Shown here: positions 18,090 to 26,142 of the stretch, in pieces
Layout: the number at the start of each line of letters is the position of its first letter
Numbering within the stretch: position 1 is the first letter of the stretch
Origin: an uncultured Flavobacteriaceae bacterium
Lineage (GTDB): Bacteria > Bacteroidota > Bacteroidia > Flavobacteriales > Flavobacteriaceae
Assembly (NCBI GenBank): GCA_947494205.1
Contig: CANLUH010000010.1
Span: 1-64,000 of the forward strand
DNA length: 64,000 nt
Direction of reading: 5' to 3'
The notes under the pieces: generated by a model
Told to the model about the DNA's origin: nothing
The model's database searches: none
The model's input: only the letters and a program-made list of their open reading frames with translations
Translations under genes and position numbers: made by a program

Positions 18090-19088
18090 TTATACTAAGT
18101 AGAAGAATGTGAATACAAATACCCATACTAAATCGACAAAGTGCCAGTATAGACCTACTTTTTCTACCATTTCGTAGCTCTTACGTTTTTCGTATGTTCC
18201 TAAAATAACATTAAAGAAGATAATGATATTAATAACAACTCCTGAGAATACGTGGAATCCGTGAAATCCTGTGATAAAGAAAAAGAAATCTGCAAATAAT
18301 GGTGAACCATACTCATTTACTTCTAGGTTAGCTCCTTGCACAAAACGCTTTCCATTATCTTTTACTTGTTTTAAACCTTCTTCTCTTGTTAAAACTGTTT
18401 TTTCTCCTTCTTCGTTTATAATTTGGTTTCTTACACGGATATTGCTGTGAGATGCTAACCCTGCATAAACTTCTTCAACAGTGAATTCAGGCAAAGCACC
18501 TTCAGAAACAAACCAAAGTCCGTTTTTACTTTCGTGTTGTACTCTATCTGTATGCATTACTTTTGCAAATTCTGCTACAGCTACTCTTTTAAATACTTGT
18601 TCGCCTTCTACATCTACATATTCTCCAAACTGTAAAATGTTACCACCTTTAGTTTGTACTGCTCCGTATTCTCCTTTAATGAATGTTCCCCATTCCCAAG
18701 CTTGAGAGCCTACGAATATTAAACCTCCTATTACAGTTAAAAACATGTACCATGTTACTGCTTTTTTCTTCATGTGGTGTCCAGCATCTACTGCTAATAC
18801 CATTGTTACCGAAGACATGATTAATATAAACGTCATGAACGCCACATAAATCATAGGATAATTTCCATGAAAAAACGGTACGTGCGTAAATACTTCATCG
18901 GCAATTGGCCATGAATCTATAAATTTGAATCTAGAAAAACCATAAGCTGCTAAAAAGCCAGAGAATGTTAAGGCATCTGATACGATAAAGAACCACATCA
19001 TCATTTTACCATAACTTGCATTTAGAGGTTTATTTCCTCCTCCCCAAGTTTTTCCTTCTATTGCAGTATTTTCAACTGTAGTACTCAT
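18090..19088 (-). CDS. Cytochrome c oxidase subunit III with long hydrophilic insertion
   Basis: A 332-residue subunit III. Family helices are at about 26-50, 72-97, 107-127, 260-285 and 310-332, with the conserved FFITGFHGFHVFSG and GLYWHFVDLVWVFVF. Between the third and fourth helices it carries a hydrophilic stretch of about 125 residues (roughly 130-258), not expected in a minimal subunit III of about 190-260 residues. It follows a shorter subunit III gene in the same orientation. Together they suggest two subunit III-like partners for one or more oxidases. Confidence 0.9.
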   Translation of the reverse strand: MSTTVENTAIEGKTWGGGNKPLNASYGKMMMWFFIVSDALTFSGFLAAYGFSRFKFIDSWPIADEVFTHVPFFHGNYPMIYVAFMTFILIMSSVTMVLAVDAGHHMKKKAVTWYMFLTVIGGLIFVGSQAWEWGTFIKGEYGAVQTKGGNILQFGEYVDVEGEQVFKRVAVAEFAKVMHTDRVQHESKNGLWFVSEGALPEFTVEEVYAGLASHSNIRVRNQIINEEGEKTVLTREEGLKQVKDNGKRFVQGANLEVNEYGSPLFADFFFFITGFHGFHVFSGVVINIIIFFNVILGTYEKRKSYEMVEKVGLYWHFVDLVWVFVFTFFYLV

Positions 19089-19229
19089 ATAATTTAATTA
19101 GTTATTTAAAATATGTCGCAAAAATAATCAATTTTCCTTTCTAACGAAACTTCACTTGACTAAATTTTGTCTTGTATTTATAATGTTTATAGTAATATGC
19201 TCTAACTCTATGTAAAAAGGGGCTTAAAC

Positions 19230-19811
19230 CTACATGAAAAAATATAAAAACAAAAACAGATAGACCCAAAGTATATCTATAAAATGCCAAAACGTTCCTG
19301 CCAATTCTAGACCTAACATATTGTTCGCTGTGTACTTCTGTTTAAAATGATTATAAATTACAACAATGAGGCAAATTAAGCCTACTACTACGTGTAAAAT
19401 ATGTACAAAAGCTATTAAAAATATATAAGACGCTTTAGGATCACTTGTTGGTCCAGTTAAATAATATCCAGATTCTATTAATTGTCTAAATCCTGCAAAC
19501 TGTATATAAATAAAGGCGCAACCTAAACCTAAGGTAACCAATAGAAACGCGCTAGCGATATCATTATTCCCGTTTTTAACTGCACGTTTTGCTAAAATAA
19601 ATGTTATACTACTTAATATAATAACGATAACACTTACCATAAAAACACTAGGCAATGTTAAATCTTCGGACCAATCTGGTCTAGAGCTACTAACAATAAC
19701 TGCACTTGTTAAACCTGCGAAGGACATAATTAGTGAGATGATACCAAACCATAGCATCATTTTTTTAGCTCTACTTTTTTTCTCTTGTAAAGTACCTTGG
19801 GTTAAATCCAT
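19230..19811 (-). CDS. Cytochrome c oxidase subunit III family protein (short form)
   Basis: A 193-residue five-helix protein with subunit III signatures: IFLIAFVHILHVVVGLICL and a closing ELAGTFWHFIDILWVYLFLFLYF. It lacks the large loop found in the next gene. It starts 2 nt after the heme o synthase stop, so expression is coupled to heme supply. Whether both subunit III proteins join the same enzyme cannot be told from sequence; Bacteroidetes caa3 loci often encode two. Confidence 0.92.
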   Translation of the reverse strand: MDLTQGTLQEKKSRAKKMMLWFGIISLIMSFAGLTSAVIVSSSRPDWSEDLTLPSVFMVSVIVIILSSITFILAKRAVKNGNNDIASAFLLVTLGLGCAFIYIQFAGFRQLIESGYYLTGPTSDPKASYIFLIAFVHILHVVVGLICLIVVIYNHFKQKYTANNMLGLELAGTFWHFIDILWVYLFLFLYFFM

Positions 19812-19813
19812 AA

Positions 19814-20707
19814 TTACCTAATAAATTTATCTACTACGTATACTATTTGTATTAAAGTAATATACGATACACTTGCTAACATTAATTGTTTGGCTGCTTT
19901 TTCTGTCATTTTTTTAAATAACAAAATAGCATAGTACAGCATTCCTAATCCTAATAGAAACACAATAATCGCCGATACTATAGATAGTTTTAGCTCTCCT
20001 GTTATGCCTAATACTGGAACTATAGAGACTAGTATAGTCCAAACAGTATACATAATGGTTTGTACTGCTGTCCCTTTATCTTGTTTGCCTGTTGGCAACA
20101 TAAAGAAACCGCCTTTTTTATAATCTTCAAATAAGAACCAACCTATGGCCCAAAAATGTGGAAATTGCCAAAAAAACTGTAATGCAAATAACGTTCCTGG
20201 CTCTATACCAAAATCGTCTGTTGCAGCTACCCAACCTAACATAAAAGGAATAGCTCCTGGAATAGCACCAACAAATACTGCTAATGGTGTTTTCGTTTTT
20301 AAAGGGGTATACACACAGGTGTATAAAAAAATAGAAATCGCACCAAACATTGCGGTTTGGGGATTTATAATATAAAGAATTGCAATACCTAATACTGTAA
20401 AAATACAGGCTATTGTAAATGCTGTACTAACAGACATTCTACTAGAGGGTACTGGTCTGTTTTTAGTACGATTCATTAAAACATCTAAGTCCTTCTCTAT
20501 TATTTGATTAAATGCATTAGAGGCTCCAACCATAAAGTAACCACCTAAACCTAATAGTGCTAAATCTTTATAGTTTACCACATCTACTCCTAATAAATAT
20601 CCTGCTATTGAAGAGAATACGACGCTTAAAGCCAATCGCATTTTTGTGATTTCTTTAAAATCTGAAACTAAAGAATGTTTTTCTGTCGTTGTTGTTGTAG
20701 TACTCAA
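19814..20707 (-). CDS. ctaB: Heme o synthase (protoheme IX farnesyltransferase)
   Basis: A 297-residue UbiA-family prenyltransferase with eight or nine membrane helices. The first Asp-rich substrate motif is NQIIEKDLDVLMNRTKNRPVP (about residues 68-87) and the second region contains DYKKGGFFMLP. It attaches farnesyl diphosphate to protoheme to give heme o, the precursor of heme a for the oxidase. It is the first gene of the cluster and has a near-consensus promoter upstream. The N-terminus is threonine-rich. CyoE is the equivalent name in the quinol oxidase system. Confidence 0.94.
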   Translation of the reverse strand: MSTTTTTTEKHSLVSDFKEITKMRLALSVVFSSIAGYLLGVDVVNYKDLALLGLGGYFMVGASNAFNQIIEKDLDVLMNRTKNRPVPSSRMSVSTAFTIACIFTVLGIAILYIINPQTAMFGAISIFLYTCVYTPLKTKTPLAVFVGAIPGAIPFMLGWVAATDDFGIEPGTLFALQFFWQFPHFWAIGWFLFEDYKKGGFFMLPTGKQDKGTAVQTIMYTVWTILVSIVPVLGITGELKLSIVSAIIVFLLGLGMLYYAILLFKKMTEKAAKQLMLASVSYITLIQIVYVVDKFIR

Positions 20708-20774
20708 AGTGCTATAATTTACCGCTTTAACTATAATTTTAATAAATTATCGCCTAAGCGTTTTATTGCGAGTG

Positions 20775-20805
20775 CAAAGATACTCTATAAAAGCGTATTC
20801 ACCAA
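20775..20805 (-). promoter_or_regulatory. Bacteroidetes-type promoter of the ctaB-cox operon
   Basis: On the minus strand, TTG (20805-20803) is followed after 20 nt by TATCTTTG (20782-20775), an exact match to the TTG / TAnnTTTG sigma factor consensus of this phylum. It lies 68-98 nt upstream of the ctaB start, with no competing gene in that orientation. Confidence 0.65.
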
Positions 20806-20822
20806 CGCTAAATAGAAGTAAA

Positions 20823-22934
20823 TTATAAATCGAAATACCAGTTAAATAAATCGGTTCTAATTCCTAAATTAAACCATACTGTTGTATTATTTATAATGGA
20901 TGCCGTTTGCGCTTCTGGATTAAAGTTTCTGTAACTTACATTAGCAAATACTTTTAAGTTAGATGCTGGGTTTACAAGATAAGCACCTTGAATACTAGCG
21001 TTTATAGTATTTGTTTTTATCCCTTGTCCAATTTTAACTCCTGTATCAAATGGCCTGTCATTGTCTGTTGCATAAATATCGCCGCCATAGTTAAAGTTAT
21101 CTGTTCCTTCATTAACATCGAAGCCTCTTACTCCTGCTATTAGCTTGGCTTCTCCTAACCAACGCTTATAACGGTATCGTCCTATTAGTACTAATTCTCT
21201 AAAATTAGAACCCCATAAATGGGCAAAGGGCTGATTATTATGCGCATAATTTAAAACTATAGTATTATGCGAATAGGTATAAGGTCGTACTTGGTTATAC
21301 TCTGCCTGAAGCATTAAATCTTTTACTTTAAAGGCATTGTAATATTTAGCTCCTAATTGGTAACCAAACTTATTTTTCCAACTTTTTTCTCCTCCTTTTA
21401 CATCACTTAAAGAAAATTCATCTAATATAAATTGTCCGTAAAAATTAATATCATCGCTCCATTTGTATTTTGCCGAAGCTCCTAAAATAGCATTACCTGC
21501 ATCTTGCCCTGTTTCAAACTCTATAGCTCTATAAAATATAACTGGGTTTAAATAGTTAACATCGAAACCTCGGTCGTTAGAGTTTGTCCAAATTACAGAT
21601 TCAAATAATCCAATATTTAGCCGCTTGTTTACATTCCAACTTAAATAATGGTTTGCTATATACTTTGTTAAAAATGCGCCATCTTCTGTTACTTCTGGTC
21701 TTACATCTCGCAACCAAGACCATGTATTGGTGTACTTAATTTTCCAAAACTTAGTATTTAATTTTAAAAACGGGTATGGACTTGCTACATCACTTTGAAA
21801 TAATGAACGATACCCATCTCCTATAAAGTTTTTTCCATGCCCAAACTGAATATTAATAAAATCTGCTGGCGTGTAAGACAAATAGGCTTCTGCAACAGGA
21901 TAATCGTAAGCATTGTCTTTAAAACGTTTTGCTATACCTCTTCCTGGAATTATTGCAGGATCGGGACCAAAGGCTTTTAGGCTTTCTGCGTATCGATTAT
22001 AATATTGTGCAAAACGTCCTTGACTTTCGAATACTGAGGCCGAAAAATTAAAGCGCTTTCCTAGTCCGCCTTGAATATAGACCCCTCTGGTATTGTTAAA
22101 TGTAGAACCAAAATCGGCATCGGTGTCTTTACCTACTTGTAAATCGAAAATAGGATCTATAGTAAACCAGTAATCTTTACCTTGTAATTGTACTAAATGC
22201 TCGTTCCATAGTTTTTTTGCTAACCAAGTGTCGCTTTCTTTTTTTAATGCTTCATTCTCTGCTTCTATGTCATAATACTTAGCAACATCTTCGTACATAA
22301 ATGGCTTTGCTGCTGTATGGCTATTTGTCCCTATTAAATTTGTAGCTCTGTCAAATCTAGAATAGTTACTATGACTAAAAGGAATATTTAACTGACTTTT
22401 AAATTCTTTATTACTGTAGGGTTGGTAATTTGAAATAACACTATCAAACTCAGATTTTGCACTTTGTTCTAATGTGGTTAATTCCTTTTCTAATGTATTG
22501 TCTTCAGAGAGATCTTTTGTTGTTACGGTTTGATCTTCTAATGGAATTTTTAATGCTATAGAATACTGTTTAAAAGTAGGATTTCCATTATATGTTGCTG
22601 GCTCTACTTTAGGAAATGTTTTAAAGACACGAATAGCTTCTTCCTTTAGTGTTTTATATACGGCATCTACATACATCACCCTAAAGCTCCCTTCTTTATC
22701 TACTTCAAAAAGGACAACAACTTCTCCTTTATAGTTTTCTTCTGAAAGGTTTTCTGGCACTTTAAACTCTGTAAACAACAAATTAAACACCTTATTATCG
22801 AAACAATTTTGAAGATTCTCTAGAACTTCTGTTTTACAGTCATCGAAAACAGGAGGCTTTTCGTTAGTTGTTTCACTTTGGGCATTAGCAAAACACTGAA
22901 AGCATAATATTATAATGAGAAGGCAATGCTTCAT
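20823..22934 (-). CDS. RemB-like / Wzi-type outer membrane protein with TonB-C-like N-terminal domain
   Basis: A 703-residue protein with a signal peptide ending near FANAQ. Residues about 35-130 resemble a TonB C-terminal domain (KGEVVVLFEVDKEGSFRVM, then a conserved FPKVEPATYNGNPT). The rest, from about 230, is rich in alternating aromatic beta strands and has the capsule-assembly Wzi-type pattern (FNIQFGHGKNFIGDGYRSLF and a terminal FDL). The layout matches proteins annotated as gliding motility protein RemB in Flavobacteriia, where RemB is a surface protein linked to gliding. The RemB label rests on overall resemblance, not a search. It sits just beyond the promoter of ctaB in the same orientation. 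Confidence 0.65.
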   Translation of the reverse strand: MKHCLLIIILCFQCFANAQSETTNEKPPVFDDCKTEVLENLQNCFDNKVFNLLFTEFKVPENLSEENYKGEVVVLFEVDKEGSFRVMYVDAVYKTLKEEAIRVFKTFPKVEPATYNGNPTFKQYSIALKIPLEDQTVTTKDLSEDNTLEKELTTLEQSAKSEFDSVISNYQPYSNKEFKSQLNIPFSHSNYSRFDRATNLIGTNSHTAAKPFMYEDVAKYYDIEAENEALKKESDTWLAKKLWNEHLVQLQGKDYWFTIDPIFDLQVGKDTDADFGSTFNNTRGVYIQGGLGKRFNFSASVFESQGRFAQYYNRYAESLKAFGPDPAIIPGRGIAKRFKDNAYDYPVAEAYLSYTPADFINIQFGHGKNFIGDGYRSLFQSDVASPYPFLKLNTKFWKIKYTNTWSWLRDVRPEVTEDGAFLTKYIANHYLSWNVNKRLNIGLFESVIWTNSNDRGFDVNYLNPVIFYRAIEFETGQDAGNAILGASAKYKWSDDINFYGQFILDEFSLSDVKGGEKSWKNKFGYQLGAKYYNAFKVKDLMLQAEYNQVRPYTYSHNTIVLNYAHNNQPFAHLWGSNFRELVLIGRYRYKRWLGEAKLIAGVRGFDVNEGTDNFNYGGDIYATDNDRPFDTGVKIGQGIKTNTINASIQGAYLVNPASNLKVFANVSYRNFNPEAQTASIINNTTVWFNLGIRTDLFNWYFDL

Positions 22935-23111
22935 AATAAAAACAAGGTTTGTTATACCGCCGAAAGATACTGTTTTTTTAATAATGAAAAAATCTAAAAA
23001 AGGGCTTCTAGAGAGTTATACTGGATTAAAAATTAAGCTTTATAATTTATTTAATAAACGCCTTTCTTTTATATATAAAATGTTATCCTTTGTAATACAC
23101 AGGTATAAAAA

Positions 23112-23936
23112 CTAACTTCCAAACATATTAATTGATCTTAAAATAATAAATACGGTTTCTGCTATACACCATATAAGGAATGCACCTATTGGAATATTAC
23201 CTTTATTTAAAGAGAACCTAACTTTTAAATAATTAGAGAATTTTATAAACAGGTTAAATGGAAACAGCAAAACAACACTTGCCAAAGTAAAAAATGATAC
23301 CAATAACGCCATATTAATAACTATTAATATTATTAACATAAATCCTTTTGTAGAAAATAAATATACCTTTAAAAAATACGACCACCATGCAGAATCAAAT
23401 TGATAAACACTCTTAAAAAACGCCTCGTAATCGGTAATAAATTCTTGAGCTTTAAAATCTGGAATTATTGGATCTAGAAAGGAATAGCTATTAAGCCATT
23501 CAGAAACATACTCAAAAGGGTAAGCTAATGCATACGTCCAAGAATCTGGCAACACCCAATGTTGGACAGCTGCAAAAACTAGAGCTACAATAAGCGACAT
23601 AAAAAAGAATGAGGAGTAATCATTATCATAGTCGTTACTAAAAGAGGTAATAATCTTACTAATCACAAAATAGGACACAACAATCCAATACCCGCCATAA
23701 GTTAAAATAAGAACTAATAAAAAAGTAGATAAAAAGGTAATTGCAAATGTCTTAAGAATTTGAGGTAGCCTTTTTACTATCCACTGTTCTATACGTTGTT
23801 GTTTTTCTTTACTAAGAAACTCAAATATCGCTGCTGGCACAGAAAGATACTTAAGAACATCTATTACATAATATGCAAATGTAAAATTATCGGTCAAATT
23901 TAAAGAGTATTGATTTTTAGCAAAATAAATATACAA
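23112..23936 (-). CDS. Hypothetical polytopic membrane protein
   Basis: A 274-residue protein with about five strongly hydrophobic segments (around 60-95, 108-130, 190-220, 222-245, 252-270). Aromatic-rich loops such as YPFEYVSEWLNSYSFLDP lie between. I do not recognise a family. No charged catalytic motif or signal peptide is visible; the N-terminus is soluble and contains a lysine/glutamine-rich segment before the first helix. It stands alone between the RemB-like gene and a small duplicated gene, all on the minus strand. Confidence 0.6.
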   Translation of the reverse strand: MYIYFAKNQYSLNLTDNFTFAYYVIDVLKYLSVPAAIFEFLSKEKQQRIEQWIVKRLPQILKTFAITFLSTFLLVLILTYGGYWIVVSYFVISKIITSFSNDYDNDYSSFFFMSLIVALVFAAVQHWVLPDSWTYALAYPFEYVSEWLNSYSFLDPIIPDFKAQEFITDYEAFFKSVYQFDSAWWSYFLKVYLFSTKGFMLIILIVINMALLVSFFTLASVVLLFPFNLFIKFSNYLKVRFSLNKGNIPIGAFLIWCIAETVFIILRSINMFGS

Positions 23937-24014
23937 TATTCTTCATAATCTAACATTTTGTTAGTTTTACTTTTATAGCATTTTATATCTAATATGCTTT
24001 TTTAATGTAACAAT

Positions 24015-24047
24015 AAAAGCCAGCTACCTAATTAAGTAACTGACTCT
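24015..24047 (-). terminator. Terminator of the 24068 gene, stem kept by G-U wobble on the minus strand
   Basis: The minus-strand RNA reads AGTCAGTTAC, loop, GTAGCTGGCT. Two positions pair as U-G, and the corresponding plus-strand bases would mismatch as C-A. This asymmetry indicates the hairpin works for the minus-strand gene that stops at 24068. The duplicated copy at 24771 has perfect pairing. Confidence 0.6.
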
Positions 24048-24067
24048 TATTATAGGTTAAATGGATC

Positions 24068-24415
24068 TTAACGTTTCTTAATAGCTACTGCCCATTGTTG
24101 AGAAGTATACTCTGCTAAACTTGTATTTTGTTTGTAAACAGTACTTCCATCTGCAACTAGCTCAAAAGCTATAGCACCTCCTCCTACAAAATTACTTGCT
24201 ATAGCTGCAAAAGTTGCAGAGCCTCCTAAACCTGCTAAAGTTTGTGTTAAATCTATAGTGTCGTTTACTGGTGATGAAAAACCTGAAACATAGCGCCTGT
24301 ATACTTCTGCCATTTTTTGCCCATTTGGTATGTCTGGATTTAAATAAGCTGTTAATTGATTATCTACTGCGGTTACTTTTAATACAATTGAATTTGAATA
24401 TTCTACTGTTTCCAT
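24068..24415 (-). CDS. Small hypothetical protein
   Basis: A 115-residue protein, no signal peptide. It begins METVEYSNSIVLKVTAVD and contains a glycine/alanine-rich middle (GLGGSATFAAIASNFVGGGAIAFELV), ending in KKR. I do not recognise a family. Its last 25 codons or so, stop codon and terminator are duplicated at 24737-24899, so this locus has been copied and then broken. The glycine-rich segment might be membrane-active, as in small bacteriocin-like peptides; that is only a guess. Confidence 0.5.
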   Translation of the reverse strand: METVEYSNSIVLKVTAVDNQLTAYLNPDIPNGQKMAEVYRRYVSGFSSPVNDTIDLTQTLAGLGGSATFAAIASNFVGGGAIAFELVADGSTVYKQNTSLAEYTSQQWAVAIKKR

Positions 24416-24736
24416 AATTATATATTTTTAAGAATGCACCTACTCTTTAAAGGATTTTCGGTTATCTCCTTATTGCTTAATAACAATGCAAAGATGGAAC
24501 AGAAATATAAGTTAGGAATCCGTGAAAATTCGGAAGTTTTAAAACAGGAAATTACACTCGAATAGGTACGTAATATCACTTGTTTTTATAATTACGGAAT
24601 GTAATTAAGGTTAAATAATTCTCTATAAATTATATTTTAAAGGTGACAAAAACTCCTATTATAATTATTTAAAATGTAGTCTTTATTTTTATTTACTTAC
24701 TGTTTACGGCACGGATTACAAATCCGCGCTATCGGG
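24416..24736. other. Intergenic: leader of the 24068 gene and a palindrome, no gene
   Basis: I see no supported coding sequence. The first part is the leader of the 24068 gene, with CATCTTTG (one mismatch to TAnnTTTG) on the minus strand but no clear TTG element. Near its right end is an imperfect palindrome at 24709-24729. Confidence 0.5.
24709..24729. repeat. REP-like imperfect palindrome
   Basis: GCACGGATT, ACA, AATCCGCGC: nine-base arms with one A/C mismatch, which becomes a G-U pair in minus-strand RNA. It is GC-rich against a very AT-rich background. Palindromes of this kind are often dispersed extragenic repeats associated with RAYT transposases; only one copy is present here, so the class is uncertain. 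Confidence 0.4.
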
Positions 24737-24899
24737 ATTTATATCTAATAAACTTTTTTAATGTAACAATAAAAGTCAGTTACCTAATTAAGTAACTGAC
24801 TTTTATCATAGATTAAATGTATCTTAACGTTTCTTAATAGCTACTGCCCATTGTTGAGAAGTGTACTCTACTAAACTTTTATTTTGTTTATAAACAGTG
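24737..24899 (-). pseudogene. Truncated duplicate of the 3' end of the 24068 gene plus its terminator
   Basis: The segment 24737-24899 aligns over its whole length with 23980-24142, differing at scattered positions. It holds the C-terminal codons of the small gene, including the coding of SSQQWAVAIKKR-like sequence, the stop codon and a terminator (24771-24804). Similarity stops abruptly at AAACAGT, after which unrelated sequence leads into the IS end at about 24915. The remaining 5' part of this copy has been lost, most simply through IS insertion and deletion. Confidence 0.75.
24771..24804 (-). terminator. Duplicated terminator with perfect stem
   Basis: AAAAGTCAGTTAC (24771-24783) and GTAACTGACTTTT (24792-24804) form a perfect 13-bp stem with an 8-nt loop. 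It is the counterpart of the wobble-containing hairpin at 24015-24047. Confidence 0.65.
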
Positions 24900-25016
24900 A
24901 CCATACCATCAGGAGATTTTTTTACGGTTTCACTAGAAAACTCCACCTCTTACTCCCTTTGTTACAATATTTTTAAAGAACGTTTACTTTTATTAAGAAT
25001 TTTAAATTCGGAATTA

Positions 25017-25673
25017 CTATCCCCAAAAATAGATTCTTAAATGTGCTTCAAGATAAACTTTGTTTCTTGAAAAGCATATTGTTTTCCTACTTAATCGTTT
25101 AATATGAGTTCTTAGATTTAAATTCATTCGCTCAATTTTGTTTGTACAATATTGAAAGCGTTTATGAATAGCTTTTGGAATTAAGGCAGGGTAAATATTT
25201 AACTTATCTGTATAAATTCGTTTAGGTTGTAATAACAACAACTTATTTATTAAAGGTTTTATATTTTCTGTTGTTTTTCTACCAACAAAAAAATCAATAA
25301 TTGTTTTAGTTTCTCTTTCTAAAGCATAAGTAATCCAAGTAACATTCTTTTTGTTTCCAATAAAACTCCACATTTCATCAATCTCAAATTTACAGCCTAA
25401 CTTATTAAAATATGGAATAGCTATTTGCTTACTTATTTTTAACATTCTTGATAAAACTGTTCCACAAGAAATATTTAAAACTCTTGAGATACCTCGAACA
25501 CTACAACTTTCTTTTAATAGTTGTTTTAGCATTCTATTTATATCTAAATTGTAAGCTTTGTACTTATATTCATTTTGAAAATATTTTTCACAAGCTTTGC
25601 AATAGTAACGCTGAATACCTTTTCGCATTCCCTTTTTTATAAAATTAGATTTATTACAATATTTACAAGCCAT
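25017..25673 (-). CDS. IS1-family transposase, single reading frame
   Basis: Start chosen at ATG 25673 (MACKYCNKSNF); a 12-codon extension upstream runs into the leader. The 218-residue product has an N-terminal zinc-finger-like region (CKYC, then YYCKAC), a helix-turn-helix (SVRGISRVLNISCGTVLSRM) and an IS1-type DDE domain. Catalytic-region motifs are FEIDEMWSF, IYTDKLNIY, and a terminal NKIERMNLNLRTHIKRLSRKT. Classical IS1 needs a frameshift to join InsA and InsB; here both parts are fused in one frame. The frame is intact, so the element may be active. It lies next to a truncated gene copy. Confidence 0.88.
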   Translation of the reverse strand: MACKYCNKSNFIKKGMRKGIQRYYCKACEKYFQNEYKYKAYNLDINRMLKQLLKESCSVRGISRVLNISCGTVLSRMLKISKQIAIPYFNKLGCKFEIDEMWSFIGNKKNVTWITYALERETKTIIDFFVGRKTTENIKPLINKLLLLQPKRIYTDKLNIYPALIPKAIHKRFQYCTNKIERMNLNLRTHIKRLSRKTICFSRNKVYLEAHLRIYFWG

Positions 25674-25691
25674 ATATGCAAATATTGTAAG

Positions 25692-25866
25692 TGCCAATTT
25701 GAAACACAAGGGTATTTATACCTGTTATTTTATAGTCTCTAACAAACCTTAATTATTTCAATGAATGTAAACAAGCCTCATTAATGAAGCTTGTTTATTT
25801 TTAATAAACTGATAATCAGAATTTAATTTTTGTACTTTTCAAAAGTGCCAATTTGGAACATCACCC
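25692..25866 (-). other. IS leader module A: paired end motifs around a hairpin
   Basis: Two direct copies of one motif, 25692-25709 (GTGCCAATTTGAAACACA) and 25845-25866 (GTGCCAATTTGGAACATC), are 153 nt apart. Between them are TTATAGTCTCTAACAAAC (25731-25748) and a terminator-like hairpin with stem TAAACAAGC (about 25769-25798). Modules with the same plan occur at 51651-51827 and 52094-52272. The outer motif is the IS terminal repeat; the inner one lies about 20 nt before the transposase start. Confidence 0.6.
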
Positions 25867-26030
25867 TTCGTATCAACCAAGAAAGCTACCAAAAGTATAT
25901 AGTGGATTTTCCAGAAGATAATTTGAATTTTCAAAATTATGTTAATACCGTACTTGAAGTACTCCATGAGCATAAACGTATAGTGCAAGACATACAATGT
26001 ATTGATATGGATAACCTAATTATTTTATAA
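25867..26030 (+). pseudogene. C-terminal remnant of an unidentified gene cut by the IS end
   Basis: Immediately outside the IS terminal repeat an open plus-strand frame encodes RINQESYQKYIVDFPEDN and continues to a stop at 26030 (about 54 residues). Its last part, VLEVLHEHKRIVQDIQCI, is acidic and helical. The frame only appears longer because it reads into the IS through a TTG at 25830. It is followed by a clean terminator, as expected for the 3' end of a real gene. The family is unknown and the 5' part is not present in the window. Confidence 0.45.
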
Positions 26031-26048
26031 AGAAACAATTTAATACCT

Positions 26049-26077
26049 GAAAACACTTCGTTTTGAAGTGTTTTTTT
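26049..26077 (+). terminator. Intrinsic terminator after the 25867 remnant
   Basis: AAAACACTTC, GTTT, GAAGTGTTTT followed by TTT. The 10-bp stem and U-tract lie 20 nt after the stop codon at 26030. Confidence 0.8.
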
Positions 26078-26142
26078 CATGTACATATAATTTCACGTTG
26101 ACACCTAACTACTATTTTTTTGTTGGTATGCTATACTTATAA

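Larger units (their letters stand above)
24915..25866 (-). mobile_element. IS1-family insertion sequence (about 950 bp)
   Basis: The upstream boundary is well supported: GGTGATGTTCCAAATTGGC read inward from 25865 matches the IS1-family terminal pattern GGTnnTGnnnCCAAnTT. The opposite end is inferred at about 24915-24920 because the 100 bp from TTTACGGTTTCACTA to the transposase stop recur at 53647-53757, with unrelated sequence beyond both copies. That end shows only weak similarity to the left inverted repeat. I could not find a target-site duplication. Between the terminal repeat and the transposase lies a leader module with a hairpin and an internal copy of the end motif. Confidence 0.65.

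Noticed and set aside
25680-25710. Sigma-54 promoter (TTGGCAC...TTGCA) before the transposase
   Set aside because: The GG-to-GC spacing is 14 nt instead of 10, and the TTGGCAC belongs to the IS end motif.
25830-25866. N-terminus of the 66-residue ORF starting at TTG 25830
   Set aside because: These codons are the IS terminal repeat read in frame; only the part beyond 25867 is likely host sequence.
24900-25880. Target-site duplication flanking the IS
   Set aside because: Sequence outside the two proposed ends (around 24905-24915 and 25867-25876) shows no convincing 8-10 bp match, so none is claimed.
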